A stretch of DNA of 64,000 nt from Achatina immaculata (Eukaryota; Mollusca; Gastropoda; Stylommatophora; Achatinidae): contig CM019692.1 of assembly GCA_009760885.1 (NCBI GenBank), positions 49,133,430-49,197,429 on the forward strand, read 5' to 3'. This document shows positions 1-9,945 of the stretch, in pieces (positions within the stretch are counted from its first letter, which is position 1; every line of letters starts with the position of its first letter). Made by a program: the position numbers and the translations under genes. The notes below the pieces were generated by a model, which had not been told where the DNA came from, did no database searches, and was given only the letters and a program-made list of their open reading frames with translations.

Positions 1-64
1 GGCCCCCAAAATTACTCAGTATTAAAACACAAACTTGTTGCATCAAAAAATCTCACAGACTTAC

Positions 65-306
65 TCAAAAACTTTACTGGCTGAAGCTAGGATGAATTTA
101 TGTCCATAAAATGTCTGGTCCCCAACCCTGAGTCGAACATCACTAAAAGTCGAACTGTTGAACAAGATCGCAAAGCGCTCTACAAAAGCTTTGGAATCAT
201 CAATCACTTCAGTGCCAGCCTGGCTACCAGAAGATGACTCCCCTCTGTGCATCTTCTTCTTTGGAGGATTTTCCATTTCCGACGGGGCAGATCTAAAAGT
301 TGACAT
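65..306 (-). CDS. BTB/POZ domain protein, first coding exon
   Basis: This exon encodes about 80 residues starting at an ATG at 306-304, preceded by an acceptor (CTATCTTCCAG) that leaves GAAAC before the start. It ends at a GA|GTAAGT donor in phase 2, so the domain continues in exons below position 1, outside the window. The first half is polar with a basic stretch (PPKKKMHR) that could be a nuclear localisation signal. The second half, from about residue 43, reads FAILFNSSTFSDVRLRVGDQ followed by FYGHKFILASASKVF, the classic start of a BTB/POZ dimerisation domain (SDVxLxVGxxxFxxHKxxLAxxSxxF). BTB proteins often act as CUL3 adaptors or transcription cofactors. The domains that would distinguish kelch, zinc finger or BTBD types are not visible, so the subfamily is unknown. 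Confidence 0.75.
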
Positions 307-311
307 GTTTC

Positions 312-913
312 CTGGAAGATAGTTATGAGAACAAATTCTCGAGTTAGAAACAGTGCTACTTTTTTTTTTTCATGTCGATTACTTCAGTGCAATACTTTTA
401 TTCACTCTCATTACCTGTTCTTCACAGAATACTGATCCCAGAAAAGAAAAAAAAAGTGATGTCTAAGAAGACGATGGCCTTAGAACGGTGTTCTCTCAAT
501 GTGGGGCATATGCCTCACAGACGAGTAATTTGAATATTTGGGGGGGGGGGGAGATTAGGATATATTTATATTTTTCAGAACTTGGCTAATGTTATGCTGC
601 GAGTAGTGGGTGCAGGGGGGACATCAAAATCTTTGAGGCGATGATGTGTGGCATGATCCCAAAAAGTTTGGGAAACATTACCCTACAAAACACTACACTC
701 ACTGAAGCAGGCATCCTGGCTAGACAAGGTGTTTTCAAATTGGCTGTCAAAACAGCAGCATTCTGATAATAAATGAATCATCAGTAAGCGACCCTGGAAT
801 AAAATAAAACTTGCAAACCATGCAGACAAAAAAGAGATTACAAAATCCACAAGCAAAAGCCACAAACTACATGCCACAATAAAAAAAAAAAACTGATATT
901 CACTACCAATCAT
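312..913. other. Upstream intron of the BTB gene, no gene seen
   Basis: AT-rich sequence upstream of the first BTB coding exon, with a poly-G run near 540. I see no exon or element boundary. It is probably intron, because an acceptor lies just before the BTB start codon. Confidence 0.4.
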
Positions 914-1500
914 CATCATCACTGCCTTTCACTCCTTTGAGAACATAGGCCACAGATAAAGGCTCTCCAGTCATCCCTGCTTCCTCCCATGTGTATCCTT
1001 TGTCTCTGGGCACTGTCATAATTTCTTTTCTCCAAGTAAGTCTAGGTCTTCCTCATTTTCTACTTCCTTGAGGATTCCATGTCAGTGCCTGTCTTGCTAT
1101 GTTGGTGTTGGATTTCCTCAGAATGTGGCCAAATCACCCCCACTTCCTAGACATGATTTGTAGGTTCATAGGTTCTTGTCCTGCCCTTTCCCAGACCTCC
1201 ACGTTCCTGATCTTGTCCTGCCACTTAATGTTTAAAATCCTCCTCAAGCAGTAGTTCATGAATGTTTGTATCCTCTGTTGTATTGTCTTAGGATTAACCC
1301 ATGTCTCTGAACCATACAGTAGGACAGTCTTTACATTTGAACTGAAAAGCCTAAGTTTGGTTCACTACAAATACCAACCCATAAATTCTTTTCATGGTTA
1401 TCTGCCAGGAAGCTCCTGCCCTTTCTGGAAAGGGCATCCTTATTAACACTTTAGATAAGCAGTTCAGCCAGGACAGTGTGATGTCTGTGAGGATAAAACA
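914..1500 (-). mobile_element. Non-LTR retrotransposon fragment, family C 3' end
   Basis: Antisense copy of the 3' end of a reverse transcriptase element. The same order of sequence occurs at 23997-24690 and 56530-57000 (same strand) and at 4770-4990 and 7920-8180 (opposite strand). The minus-strand reading gives the C-terminal region after the RT domain, with the element's GATGAT-type simple tail at 914-925. It is broken by stops and has no full domain. Confidence 0.7.
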
Positions 1501-1879
1501 AAAACAAAACAGTGCCTGTTTAAAATGACAGTAATCAAAGGAACAGCAGTATCCAAACAAAACAAAAGATTAAACTGTTTATCTTCATATTTTGTCTCAG
1601 ACTTACCTCATCAGGCAAATGGTGCATACTCACATCCAGTTATGACACTATGCTCTATTTTTCTACTTTATTTTCATATTTCCTAAACTGATTAATTCAA
1701 GTCAGTTTTTTATTTGAATTTTTTGTTAATATTTGACAAAACAAAAACAAAAAAAAAAAGAACAGGGGCATCTGTGTATGTGTTTAAGCTTCCCAGTATA
1801 CAACTCTGAATTACTTTCATTTTCTATTATTCCCTTGATATAACATATGACAATCTAAAGAACTAAGCACGAAGACAAA

Positions 1880-2340
1880 AATCAGAATATTTAAGAATAA
1901 TGTTCTAAGTGTACTACTCTATGGAAGTGAATGCTGGAAAATCACCAAAATAATAGAAAACAAGCTGAATTCCTTCCAGACTAAATGTTTATGAAAAATT
2001 AGAAAAATATTTTAGCCAAACACCATAAGAAATAACATCTTGTTGGCAGAAATGCAGATGAAGCCACTAACAGCAGTTATTGAGGAAAGACGCTGGTGAT
2101 GGTTGGGACATGTGCTCCAAATGATTGACAACTCACTACCAAAAATAGCATTAAGATGGACACCATAGGGGAACAGAAGTAAGGGTAGACCAAAAGAGAC
2201 ATAGAGAAGAACAACAGAGAGGATGTTGAGCAATAGTGGGCTCACCTGGGCAAGAGCAGAAAAAAAGGCAAAGGACAGGCATTTGTGGAAAACCCTTGTG
2301 GAAGCCCCATGTGCCCTGGGCACTTAGGATTCAGAGAGAT
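1880..2340 (+). mobile_element. Non-LTR retrotransposon fragment, family D 3' end
   Basis: Matches the 3' end of the longer element at 40785-42330, including the encoded LYGSECWKITK segment and the end sequence GCCCCATGTGCCCTGGGCAC before an AG-rich tail. The reading frame is interrupted. An independent short antisense copy of the same end lies at 40230-40330. Confidence 0.7.
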
Positions 2341-2539
2341 AACATTTGACATCATGTTGTTGTCAACTGGTTTACTTTTTTGTTGTCATCTCTTGATCTC
2401 ACTTCTCAGCCAATGACCTGCTTCTACTTTGCAACTGCCTACATCTATCTGGGCACAATTTACAACCATCTTTCTTACAGGAGCTAAGTCTTTCAATTTT
2501 CATCCATTTTTCATGTTTTTATCTATTGTATTGTCTTTG

Positions 2540-2690
2540 TAAGAGGTCCTTGAAAAAAGTATTTGCTAAAATACTGGATTGTTGTATGTTCTTCATTTAT
2601 ATATGGTGATCTTATTTTCTTTTACTCTCATTCCTGTCCACTTTCTTCACTCTTTCTATCTTTTTTTTGTAAAACTAAACCATATACCTT
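2540..2690 (+). repeat. Repeat shared with 7105-7265
   Basis: The run TCCTTGAAAAAAGTATTTGC and the TTGTATGTTCTTCATTTATA segment after it are shared with 7105-7265. Both end in a similar pyrimidine-rich block. It is an interspersed repeat of unknown class. A Penelope-type 3' end is possible but unproven. Confidence 0.5.
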
Positions 2691-2774
2691 TGTCTGCTAT
2701 TAATATAACAAATCCCCACTTCTCCAAGCACTTTCCTTGGTTTCCATATAATAACATATGTAACAAATTGTGAA

Positions 2775-2950
2775 GAGATTGCTGAGGCAAGGACAAATTA
2801 AGGGTGCTGGAAGGAAATCTGAACTATGTGGCAGAAAACACATCATAAATAACCAACCAAACATACTCTTGAATGGATGCGACAGAGCACATATGGGGTT
2901 GCCCTGAATGCAGTGACGTCGGAGTCTGATTATGAACCTTTGAAGATATA
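2775..2950 (+). mobile_element. RNase H-bearing LINE tail fragment
   Basis: Parallels 48540-48720 over about 160 bp (shared GGACAAATT, ACTATGTGGCA, CATCATAAA, GAGTCTGATTATGAACCTTT). There it follows a decayed RNase H-like reading frame. It is a short 3' remnant with no intact domain. Confidence 0.6.
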
Positions 2951-3027
2951 TGCAATGGCATTTTTTGTCTTAGAAGATGGTTTTGAAGTAAGTAAGTGTT
3001 AATCATTTGGGGAACTTCTCCAGCATT

Positions 3028-3036
3028 GTTTTGCTT
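3028..3036. repeat. Target-site duplication of element X copy 1 (low side)
   Basis: GTTTTGCTT here is repeated at 4514-4522, immediately outside the two ends of the element. Confidence 0.8.
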
Positions 3037-4513
3037 CTTCTTCGTTCACTTCTACCACTAAGATCGCCCCGCGATCCTACCGAATTTACTACTGTGATCC
3101 TTGATTGGTCCTGTGGTCCTTCTGTGGTCCCCGAGAGGGCCACAAGAGATCCCAGAGAGGGCCACAAGAGGTTCAGAGTATCGCAGGGCTAGGGCCTGTA
3201 TTCTCAGTGGGTCGCAGATGCGGGATTGAGTGACAATGTGGTTTTCATTGCACCAGTTTAATCTAGAGTTGGACTTTCTCATTGGAAAACCTCGACGTAT
3301 TTTGGATATCAGTATATCCCCACTGTGTGAAAGGTGGCACCCCATCCAGCCTAGAGTTGGACTTTGTCACCAGAAAACCTTGACGTGTTTTGGATATCCA
3401 TATATCCCCACCAGGTGAGAGGTGGTTGCCCATCCAGTCCAGCGTTGGAATTTCTCACCAGAGAACCTCAGCCTGATTAGGATATGCATATATCCTCGTC
3501 GGGTGAGAGGAGGTTGCCTATCTAGACTGTACTGGTCCAGTGTCTCCGATTTCAGCTTTTTGTGGTTGTGGCCGCTGCCCTTCCTAGTTGTGACCAGGAC
3601 AGAGTTTTTGTCCAGGAGGATGAATCCTCGCCACTAGTAGGTTTCACCCTTGGGTTAAGCTGGTTTAGGCATATTATTCCAGTATGGGTACGTTTAGGAG
3701 GTGATCAACATCTAGAGCGGAGGTACCGTGACATGAGTAGTCATCAAGTTTCACCCTTGAGTTAAGCCAGTTTAGGCATATTTCACCAGTATGGGTGTAT
3801 ACTGGATGTAGCCGGGCTCTAGAGCAGAGATGTCGTGGTATGAGTAGCTCTCGTCGCGAGACTACTGGACATACTGATTAATCTTCACTTTATCCTTTCC
3901 ATCACCTTTTCACAGCGGCGCCATACAGCAACCCTAATCGCACTTTCTTCATTGGCCGGGAGGAGTTTCACCCCATGATGAAGAATCTCACCAGCAGTGT
4001 CTTAGTTTAACCCCTGGTTTAAGCCAGTTCAAGCAATCTGCCCCAGTATGGGTGCACACAGGACGTGGCTGGCCTCTAGAGCAGAGGTGCTGTGATTTGA
4101 GTAGTCTTGACCTCAAGACTACTAATTACTTCATTTAATCCTTTCCTTCATCTTTTCCATGGCGGCGTTGCGCGGCAACCCTAATCACATTTTTCTTCAC
4201 TGGCCAGGAGGAGTTTAACCCTATGCACAGCGGCTGAAGAATCTGGCCAGCAGCAGGTTTTAAATCAGAGTTTTCCTTCTACTAGATGAGCTACCAAACA
4301 AGACTCTCATCTACCCGAAATATCTGGTTTTCAGGCGCCAGATATTCACCCTCGCCCCTTCTCCTGCCAGTTTAAACAGTTACGCCATGAGAAGGCCAAG
4401 AGCTAGACATGGACTGTCAGAGGCTATTTGAGACACACTCCTTGGAGACATTAATTGGAGTGGAGAGCGTATCCCCCACCCCACCTCCAGCTATAACAGT
4501 CCTTAGAACCAAC
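3037..4513 (-). mobile_element. Element X, full-length non-coding retroposon, copy 1
   Basis: A 1477-bp insertion read on the minus strand from GGTTCTAAGGACTGTTAT at the high-coordinate end to a GAACGAAGAAG tail at the low end. It is flanked by the duplication GTTTTGCTT at 3028-3036 and 4514-4522, indicating target-primed retroposition. The 3' part contains about four copies of an 80-bp unit (containing TCACCxGAAAACC). The middle contains roughly 95-bp units (containing CAGTATGGGTG and CTCTAGAGCAGAGGT) alternating with GGGAGGAG-containing segments. There is no meaningful open reading frame, so it must rely on another element's enzymes. Two full copies share the same 5' end, which supports a defined start. 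Confidence 0.85.
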
Positions 4514-4590
4514 GTTTTGCTTAATACACAATAATTAGTGTATGAGTATATAACTATACTCGGAGCCACTGCAGAAAGCTGTGATACCAA

Positions 4591-4702
4591 AATGTATAAA
4601 CTAGGAAAAAAGTAGGAACAACGTTATTAGTTTTTGTACTACTATTTGTGTACTCATTAAGTAATAAAGCTGTTTCTACTTTTTTTCCTAGTTTATACAT
4701 TT
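4591..4702. repeat. Foldback hairpin element
   Basis: Two arms (4591-4628 and 4662-4702) are near-perfect inverted copies starting AATGTATAAACTAGG and ending CCTAGTTTATACATT, around a loop of about 33 bp. The inner part of the arm (GTAGGAACA...TTATTA) resembles the arm of the hairpin at 16793-16902, so the two are probably one family of short non-autonomous elements. Confidence 0.65.
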
Positions 4703-4769
4703 TCTTTTGCTTAACATCTCTCAAGGTTGCTTTATCAATATTTTATTTGGTTATCTGTCAGTAACAGCA

Positions 4770-4990
4770 TATATCATGTCTAGGAAAATGGAGGTGGATT
4801 GGCCACTCACTGAGGAAATCAGACACCAGCATAGCAATTCAGGCACTAACATGGAATCCTCAAGGAAATAGAAAACAAGGAAGACCTAGACTTACTTGGA
4901 GAAGGGAAATCATGACAGTGCTCAGAGATAAGGGATACACATGGAAGAAAGCAGAGAATAAATCAAAGAACAGGGACAGTTGAAGAGCCT
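4770..4990 (+). mobile_element. Non-LTR retrotransposon fragment, family C
   Basis: Sense copy of the C-terminal part of family C (ACTTGGAGAAGGGAAATCATGACAGTG region in two pieces), matching 7920-8120 and the reverse complement of 24000-24240. It is truncated on both sides and directly followed by a SINE tail. Confidence 0.65.
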
Positions 4991-5135
4991 TTATCCGTGG
5001 CTCAGTCAGGCGTGATATTAACCATATCACCCTCTAATGTGCTGACAGGTCAAGGAAAATATGGGCACTAACACCATATCCCTATGTGCCTCTAAGGGAT
5101 GACAGGGTTACCTTTACTTTTTACTTTACTTTATG
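4990..5135 (+). mobile_element. SINE 3' part, 5'-truncated
   Basis: Reverse complement of the 3' half of the tRNA-headed SINE at 36827-37089, ending CCTCTAAGGGATGACAGGG and a TTTAC-type tail. The tRNA-like head is missing. Confidence 0.7.
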
Positions 5136-6165
5136 CTCCTAAGGGTGTGAATGGTGGTGGTGGTGATGATGGTGATGATGATAATGATGCAAAGTCCAGT
5201 CTCTTTTGCACCTGCGTGTTTTTTATTTGTGGCAGTCACGCGATAAATGTTACTTTTATTTACACAGCATTTGGAAGCAAGTAAATGCCTTACTATGCAG
5301 AACAAACAATCCATTTGTTTAGAGGAAGCTTGAAATAAGCATACATTATTTCAGAAGAGACGCTCACCTTTTCTGGCCCAAACGTAAAGTAAATGGTACA
5401 ATTATTGGAAGGAAAGAAAAGAACTGCGTTCGTAAGTCTGATATGAGTGTAGAACTAGCGAAAGCTGGTTAGAAATAATGTGCTAACGATCCCGTACGTG
5501 GTGAATAAAAGCTTTAGAACTATTCTGAGAATGGTAAAACTTTTGACTATCTTGGATGAGGCAATGGATATCTAGACGCAGCAGTTTTCTTTAACCAAAT
5601 TAAAAAGCATGGCAACATTAATCAAATCTACTATATTTTATATTATCACCATCTTATGTGGGCGCATAAAGTCTCAAAATAAGCGTCGTTTTCAAAATGT
5701 CACACAGACCGACGAGACAGTTCCGTAGTTGATAGAACCTACGATTAACTATCTCAAAAGCCCGCTTTCATTTAAAAGTTGTTTGTCCGTATATAAAAAT
5801 CACATATTTCCGTGTACGCGAGTTATTATTACCAAGAAATAAGGTGCTTACCTATTCAAAAACCGATCATTCCAAAATAATGAGTCACAAAATGAGGACA
5901 AGCTGTGTTTACTTTTGGTCAAGGTACTGAACCCAGACTTTTGTACTGATCTCCCTTCCGCGTGGCAAAGGGAAACAACATTTTATTAAGTTTATATTGT
6001 TTGTTTGCAAAACAATATGGTCCATTCTCCCTGATACAGCAAAAATGATTTCTCTGCTGTTGCTGCTCTAGTGACCACAGCAGTGATCGCGTTACTTTCT
6101 TTACTTTGTCATTTCTCCTGTACCGTCGAGGGGATATGCAATTGGCTTTTTTTTTTGGTGGGTAG
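5136..6165. other. Unique-looking region, possible BTB gene 5' end
   Basis: No repeat family or coding exon recognised. It is richer in CpG than its surroundings (for example CGTGTACGCG near 5813). On the minus strand a strong donor (AATAG|GTAAGC) sits near 5853. It could end a 5' untranslated exon of the BTB gene, but transcript evidence would be needed. Confidence 0.25.
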
Positions 6166-6169
6166 GGGC

Positions 6170-6545
6170 CAAAGGGGTGGCCTCACTGACGGTCATGCCA
6201 TAATTAACGAGTGTCTCTCTGATACCATCTGTCCGTCTCTTTTGAGTCTTGTTCTTCATCTGTGTCCTGTAATTCTTTGACTGAAGCTCTCGCATCTAGC
6301 TGTGAGTGTGTTATTCTCATTAAGTGGCCGAACCACTTGATTCTTTGCTTCCCTGTGTGTCGTAGACATGACGTAGTTCTTACCATCTGTCTTATGGTGT
6401 CATTTCTATCAAACCTGGTGAAGTTTGCTATTACTCTCAACACCTTGATAACCGCACTTTTGTTTCGATCCTTATGGTGGAGAGGTTCTTGCCTGCTTGT
6501 CAGTGCTGATGAGAAATATTTTAAAAGTGAAATTTTCACACAGAT
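6170..6545 (-). mobile_element. LINE reverse transcriptase C-terminal fragment
   Basis: The minus strand encodes about 110 residues with the typical post-RT segment, including TTSCLRHTGKQRIKWFGHLM (the WFGHLMR motif is found after the RT in many RTE/jockey-like elements). It lacks the catalytic palm domain. The lineage is not clearly the same as families A to E. Confidence 0.7.
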
Positions 6546-6559
6546 TTTCTTCTTTTTAG

Positions 6560-7365
6560 AATGCTAACATTTTCTCACAAACCATGTATGCAGCTAGAAC
6601 AGCGTCTTATTTTCCAGGCTGGTTGTCTCCACCCAGCTGGAATTAACAATGTCTTCAGATTTCTGTAACTTCTTTAGTTTTCCACCCCCCCCCCTTTTTT
6701 TTACTCTACTTTCTTTCTCCTGGCTACCCCTCCCTACCGCCGCCCTCTTTTCTTCTCTGGCAACATATTGGTGTCTATAGGTCTTGTCCTATTCACCAGT
6801 TTCACATTTTCTCCCTGCAGGTGTTTATGCTCTTCATTCATTACCTCTCCGCTTCCCCTTAACCCCTCCCCCCACACCTTCTCCTCTAGCGACTATCATG
6901 TTCCTATTGCCCCCCCCCTTTCAACCACCTGTTTTCCCTCCTCTCTCTCCACCTCTTCTTTACGACTGGCTCTATCGGCTTATCCTTTGTGTGGCCGGTG
7001 TGGTCTCTGTGTATCTTCTAGTGGACACGCATTTCTGTTTCCTACTTCTGGAGGAGGCCACATAGATAAGTTATTCTTTAGTTATTTGTTTTTGTCTCGT
7101 TTGTGCATGTAATCCTTGAAAAAGGCTCACGCCGAAATATCGGATGTTGTATGTTTTTCATTTATACATTCTCATACTTTCTGTTCGTGTTTTCTCACTT
7201 TACTCACCCCCTCTGCTATTTTGTAAAATGACACCGTACACATTTATCCACCTTTATTAAAACCAGTTTTACTGCAGTCGCCATCCCTTTTATCTCTCAT
7301 AAACCATGTATGTAGCTAAAACTGCCGGTTTGCTTTCACTCTTCAATCTGTTTTATTCACAACAG
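6560..7365. repeat. Pyrimidine-rich region with repeat shared with 2540-2690
   Basis: Strongly C/T-biased on the plus strand between about 6680 and 6960. From 7105 to 7265 it carries the CCTTGAAAAAGGCTCACGCC block also found, diverged, at 2540-2690. Long open frames here are explained by the base bias, not by coding. Confidence 0.45.
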
Positions 7366-7369
7366 AAAT

Positions 7370-8185
7370 CTGCATTAAAATAGAAGACAAAGCAGGGACA
7401 AAACCATGCAATTTGAGCGTGGTCTGTTTTGATCAAAACTTAACAGTCTCAAAATATTTAGCAGAATTACAGCACTCATATCCCAGCCAAAATAACAACG
7501 CTTATAAAGACCTATATAAAGGAACAACTTGTAGAATCGTGCATGGAGGAACTTTCACTGAAAGTTTTAAAGCGGAAACAAGCGTGCAGTAGGGATGTTT
7601 GCTATCACCATTCCTATTTCTTCTAGCAATTGATTAGATCATGAAAACTACCACACTAGGGAAAAGACATGGGATACAAAGGACATTGTGGAACCAGTTG
7701 GATGATCTTGACTTCGCAGATGATGTGGCACTTCTGGCACACAGCCACACACAAATGCAAGAGAAACTTTAGATCTTAAGCAAGAATTCAGCTAAACTGG
7801 GACTATGAAATATGTAATGAAAAGTAACAGTGCAAGCAATAGCCTCATGGTAATTGAGGGAGTGACAATTGAGGAAGTAGAGTATTTCACATATTTAGGC
7901 AGCATAGTGGATAAATACAGGTGAAAGGAAAAGGAGGTGGATTGGCCACACTGTGAGGAAACCCTACACCAGCATAGCAAGACAGGCACTGACAGAAAAT
8001 GAGGAAGACCTAGACTTACTTGGAAAAGAGAAATTATGACAGTGCTCAGAGACAAGGTATGCACATGGAAGGAAGCAGAGAATAATTCCAAGAACAGGGA
8101 TGATTGGAGAGCCTTTATCCGTGGCCTTTGCTCTAAAGAGAGTGAAAGACGATGTGATGATGATGTGACAAAGGTTCTGTGTGTT
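7370..8185 (+). mobile_element. Non-LTR retrotransposon fragment, family C with RT active-site region
   Basis: Translating across frameshifts gives the RT palm: QxGCLLSPFLFLLAID, then LDDLDFADDVALLAHS with the catalytic FADD box. The C-terminal part and a GATGATGATG tail (near 8150) follow. Multiple frame breaks and internal deletions make it inactive. Confidence 0.8.
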
Positions 8186-9700
8186 CTGCACACTTTTATT
8201 TCTATCACAAAAACCTGGCACATGTCAGTTTCAAAAGTCTTCTAAAATGAAGAGAATACAGCCACAGTTTAAACCTTCTGTTCTTATTTCTTTATCTTGT
8301 GTACAAGAGTAAGCTGCAGAGCTAGAGCTAAGTGCTTCACTGATGAATGAAGCCAATGCTACATTTTTAAAATAGTCTAATTGTTAATGAAAGCTTTACT
8401 GCAGCAACTTTCTTCAGAAATGGCTTCATCACAAAAAGGGCATTATGTATCTGGTGGCTGATTCTAGTACTTCTGAACAAGTGTCACTGTTGGCATAGGC
8501 ACTGTCTGCACCAGCCTCTATGGTAGATTTCTCCTGGCCTATTCCTTTTGCAATTTTCAATTGGCTTTGCGTATATTTATATATTTAATTTTATATACTT
8601 ATACCCAAAAACTGTGTAAGCCACATTACTATGAGACTATAACACAAGGATGTTTAACTGTTACCATTAACATCTGACATCTATCAGCTTTAAGACTGTC
8701 TCCATAAAGATAATATATCAATGCAAAATCACTCAGTTTATCCCTCTGTCATTTTCTTTCACTTTGGTGGTTTGATCCATTGTCACAAATGCATTTCAGT
8801 TTTATACTTTAAATAATGTCTGCACTGTGACCTACAGAATATTTCTGTTTTTTGGCTTCTTTCACAATCACACCATGGAAACTTACATTACCACCCTCTC
8901 AACAATAAATGAGCTGGTGAAAGTTTAAAAAGCATGATACTGGAATAGAAGCAACACAGCAAAAAACAGAACTGTTCATAGCAAGGATTCCAGTGACAGC
9001 TAGAAAACTTTAGAAAGAAAAAATATCTAGTAGAAAACTAAAAAGGGAGTGAACTGATAAAACACACAAAAATAACAGAACAAAAAAAATTCATAGCACA
9101 ATGTATAAAATACTTTATTATAGATACATTCATTCCATATTCTTGTTTTTCCTGGCCTGTTCCTGTTTCAGCAGCTCATAGCTTCATTTACTAAAATTCT
9201 CACTTTCCCCTCTGTTTTCAGTCCCAACAGATGGTTTTTTAGCATTTGTTCTCAGCAGTTACTTGTATTCTTCATGTATAGAATACAATGGGATTTACCA
9301 TGGTAAAAATAAAACTGTGCAACATCAAACATCATGTGTATGTACAGTGTGTCCCAGATCTCTGAAACTGGCTGCATTCCACATAAATGGCTTGGTAAAG
9401 GTAAAATTCCCATTTCCATGCATTAAGGTATACTGGGGAATGAACGAACGCACATAATAATTTTCAAAAGGTTAAGAACTGGGCATGTAGCCCCATCTAA
9501 CATTCTGCCCCTCATCATATAGCTTTCATTCAGTTACAGTCATTCAGCATTTATTAATGAGCAAAGCATGAAGAAGCAAGCAAATGAATATTCAAATAAT
9601 AAACTATCTCTTGTCCATACACTCTGATTTATGCAACTACATGAAATAAATCTAATTACATTCTCACATTCATTCTAAACTAACAAATTTATAGAAAAGC
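8186..9700. other. AT-rich non-coding stretch
   Basis: No exon or full repeat recognised. A short piece near 9398-9440 (AAATTCCCATTTCCATGCAT) looks like the end of the SINE family also seen at 25925 and 48900. Confidence 0.4.
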
Positions 9701-9945
9701 AGTGGGACATAGCAGAAAGGATATGGTGTTAGGCCTGTATTTCCACAACCTTCAGCACATGAGAGTGTGATGTGGTCAGTATAATGCCTGGCTGCATTTA
9801 CCTTCCCAGATTTCTCTTGCTCATTTTTAGAGTGCCCCCTGGGGTCTTTCTGGTGTACCAGAAAAAGATCCCACTGCTGGCACTTGAACCCAGTATTACT
9901 GGATTAGTAAACCGAGGAATAAATGGCCTGGTGACTTGAGCAATA
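9701..9945 (-). mobile_element. tRNA-headed SINE, diverged subfamily
   Basis: Shares the GGATATGGTGTTAGGCC...GTGATGTGGTCAGTATAATGCC block with the SINEs at 25925 and 36827. The high-coordinate end reads, on the minus strand, as a degraded tRNA-like head with a B-box-like GGTTCAAGTGCC. No target duplication found. Confidence 0.6.

Noticed and set aside
4260..4340. A hammerhead-type ribozyme near the TAGATGAG...CTCATCTA inverted repeat of element X
   Set aside because: The conserved CTGATGA and GAAA core could not be placed in the right order around the stems on either strand.
6768..7112. 114-residue open frame rich in Ser/Pro/Leu
   Set aside because: Lies in a strongly pyrimidine-biased stretch, overlaps another open frame, and shows no domain or splice support.
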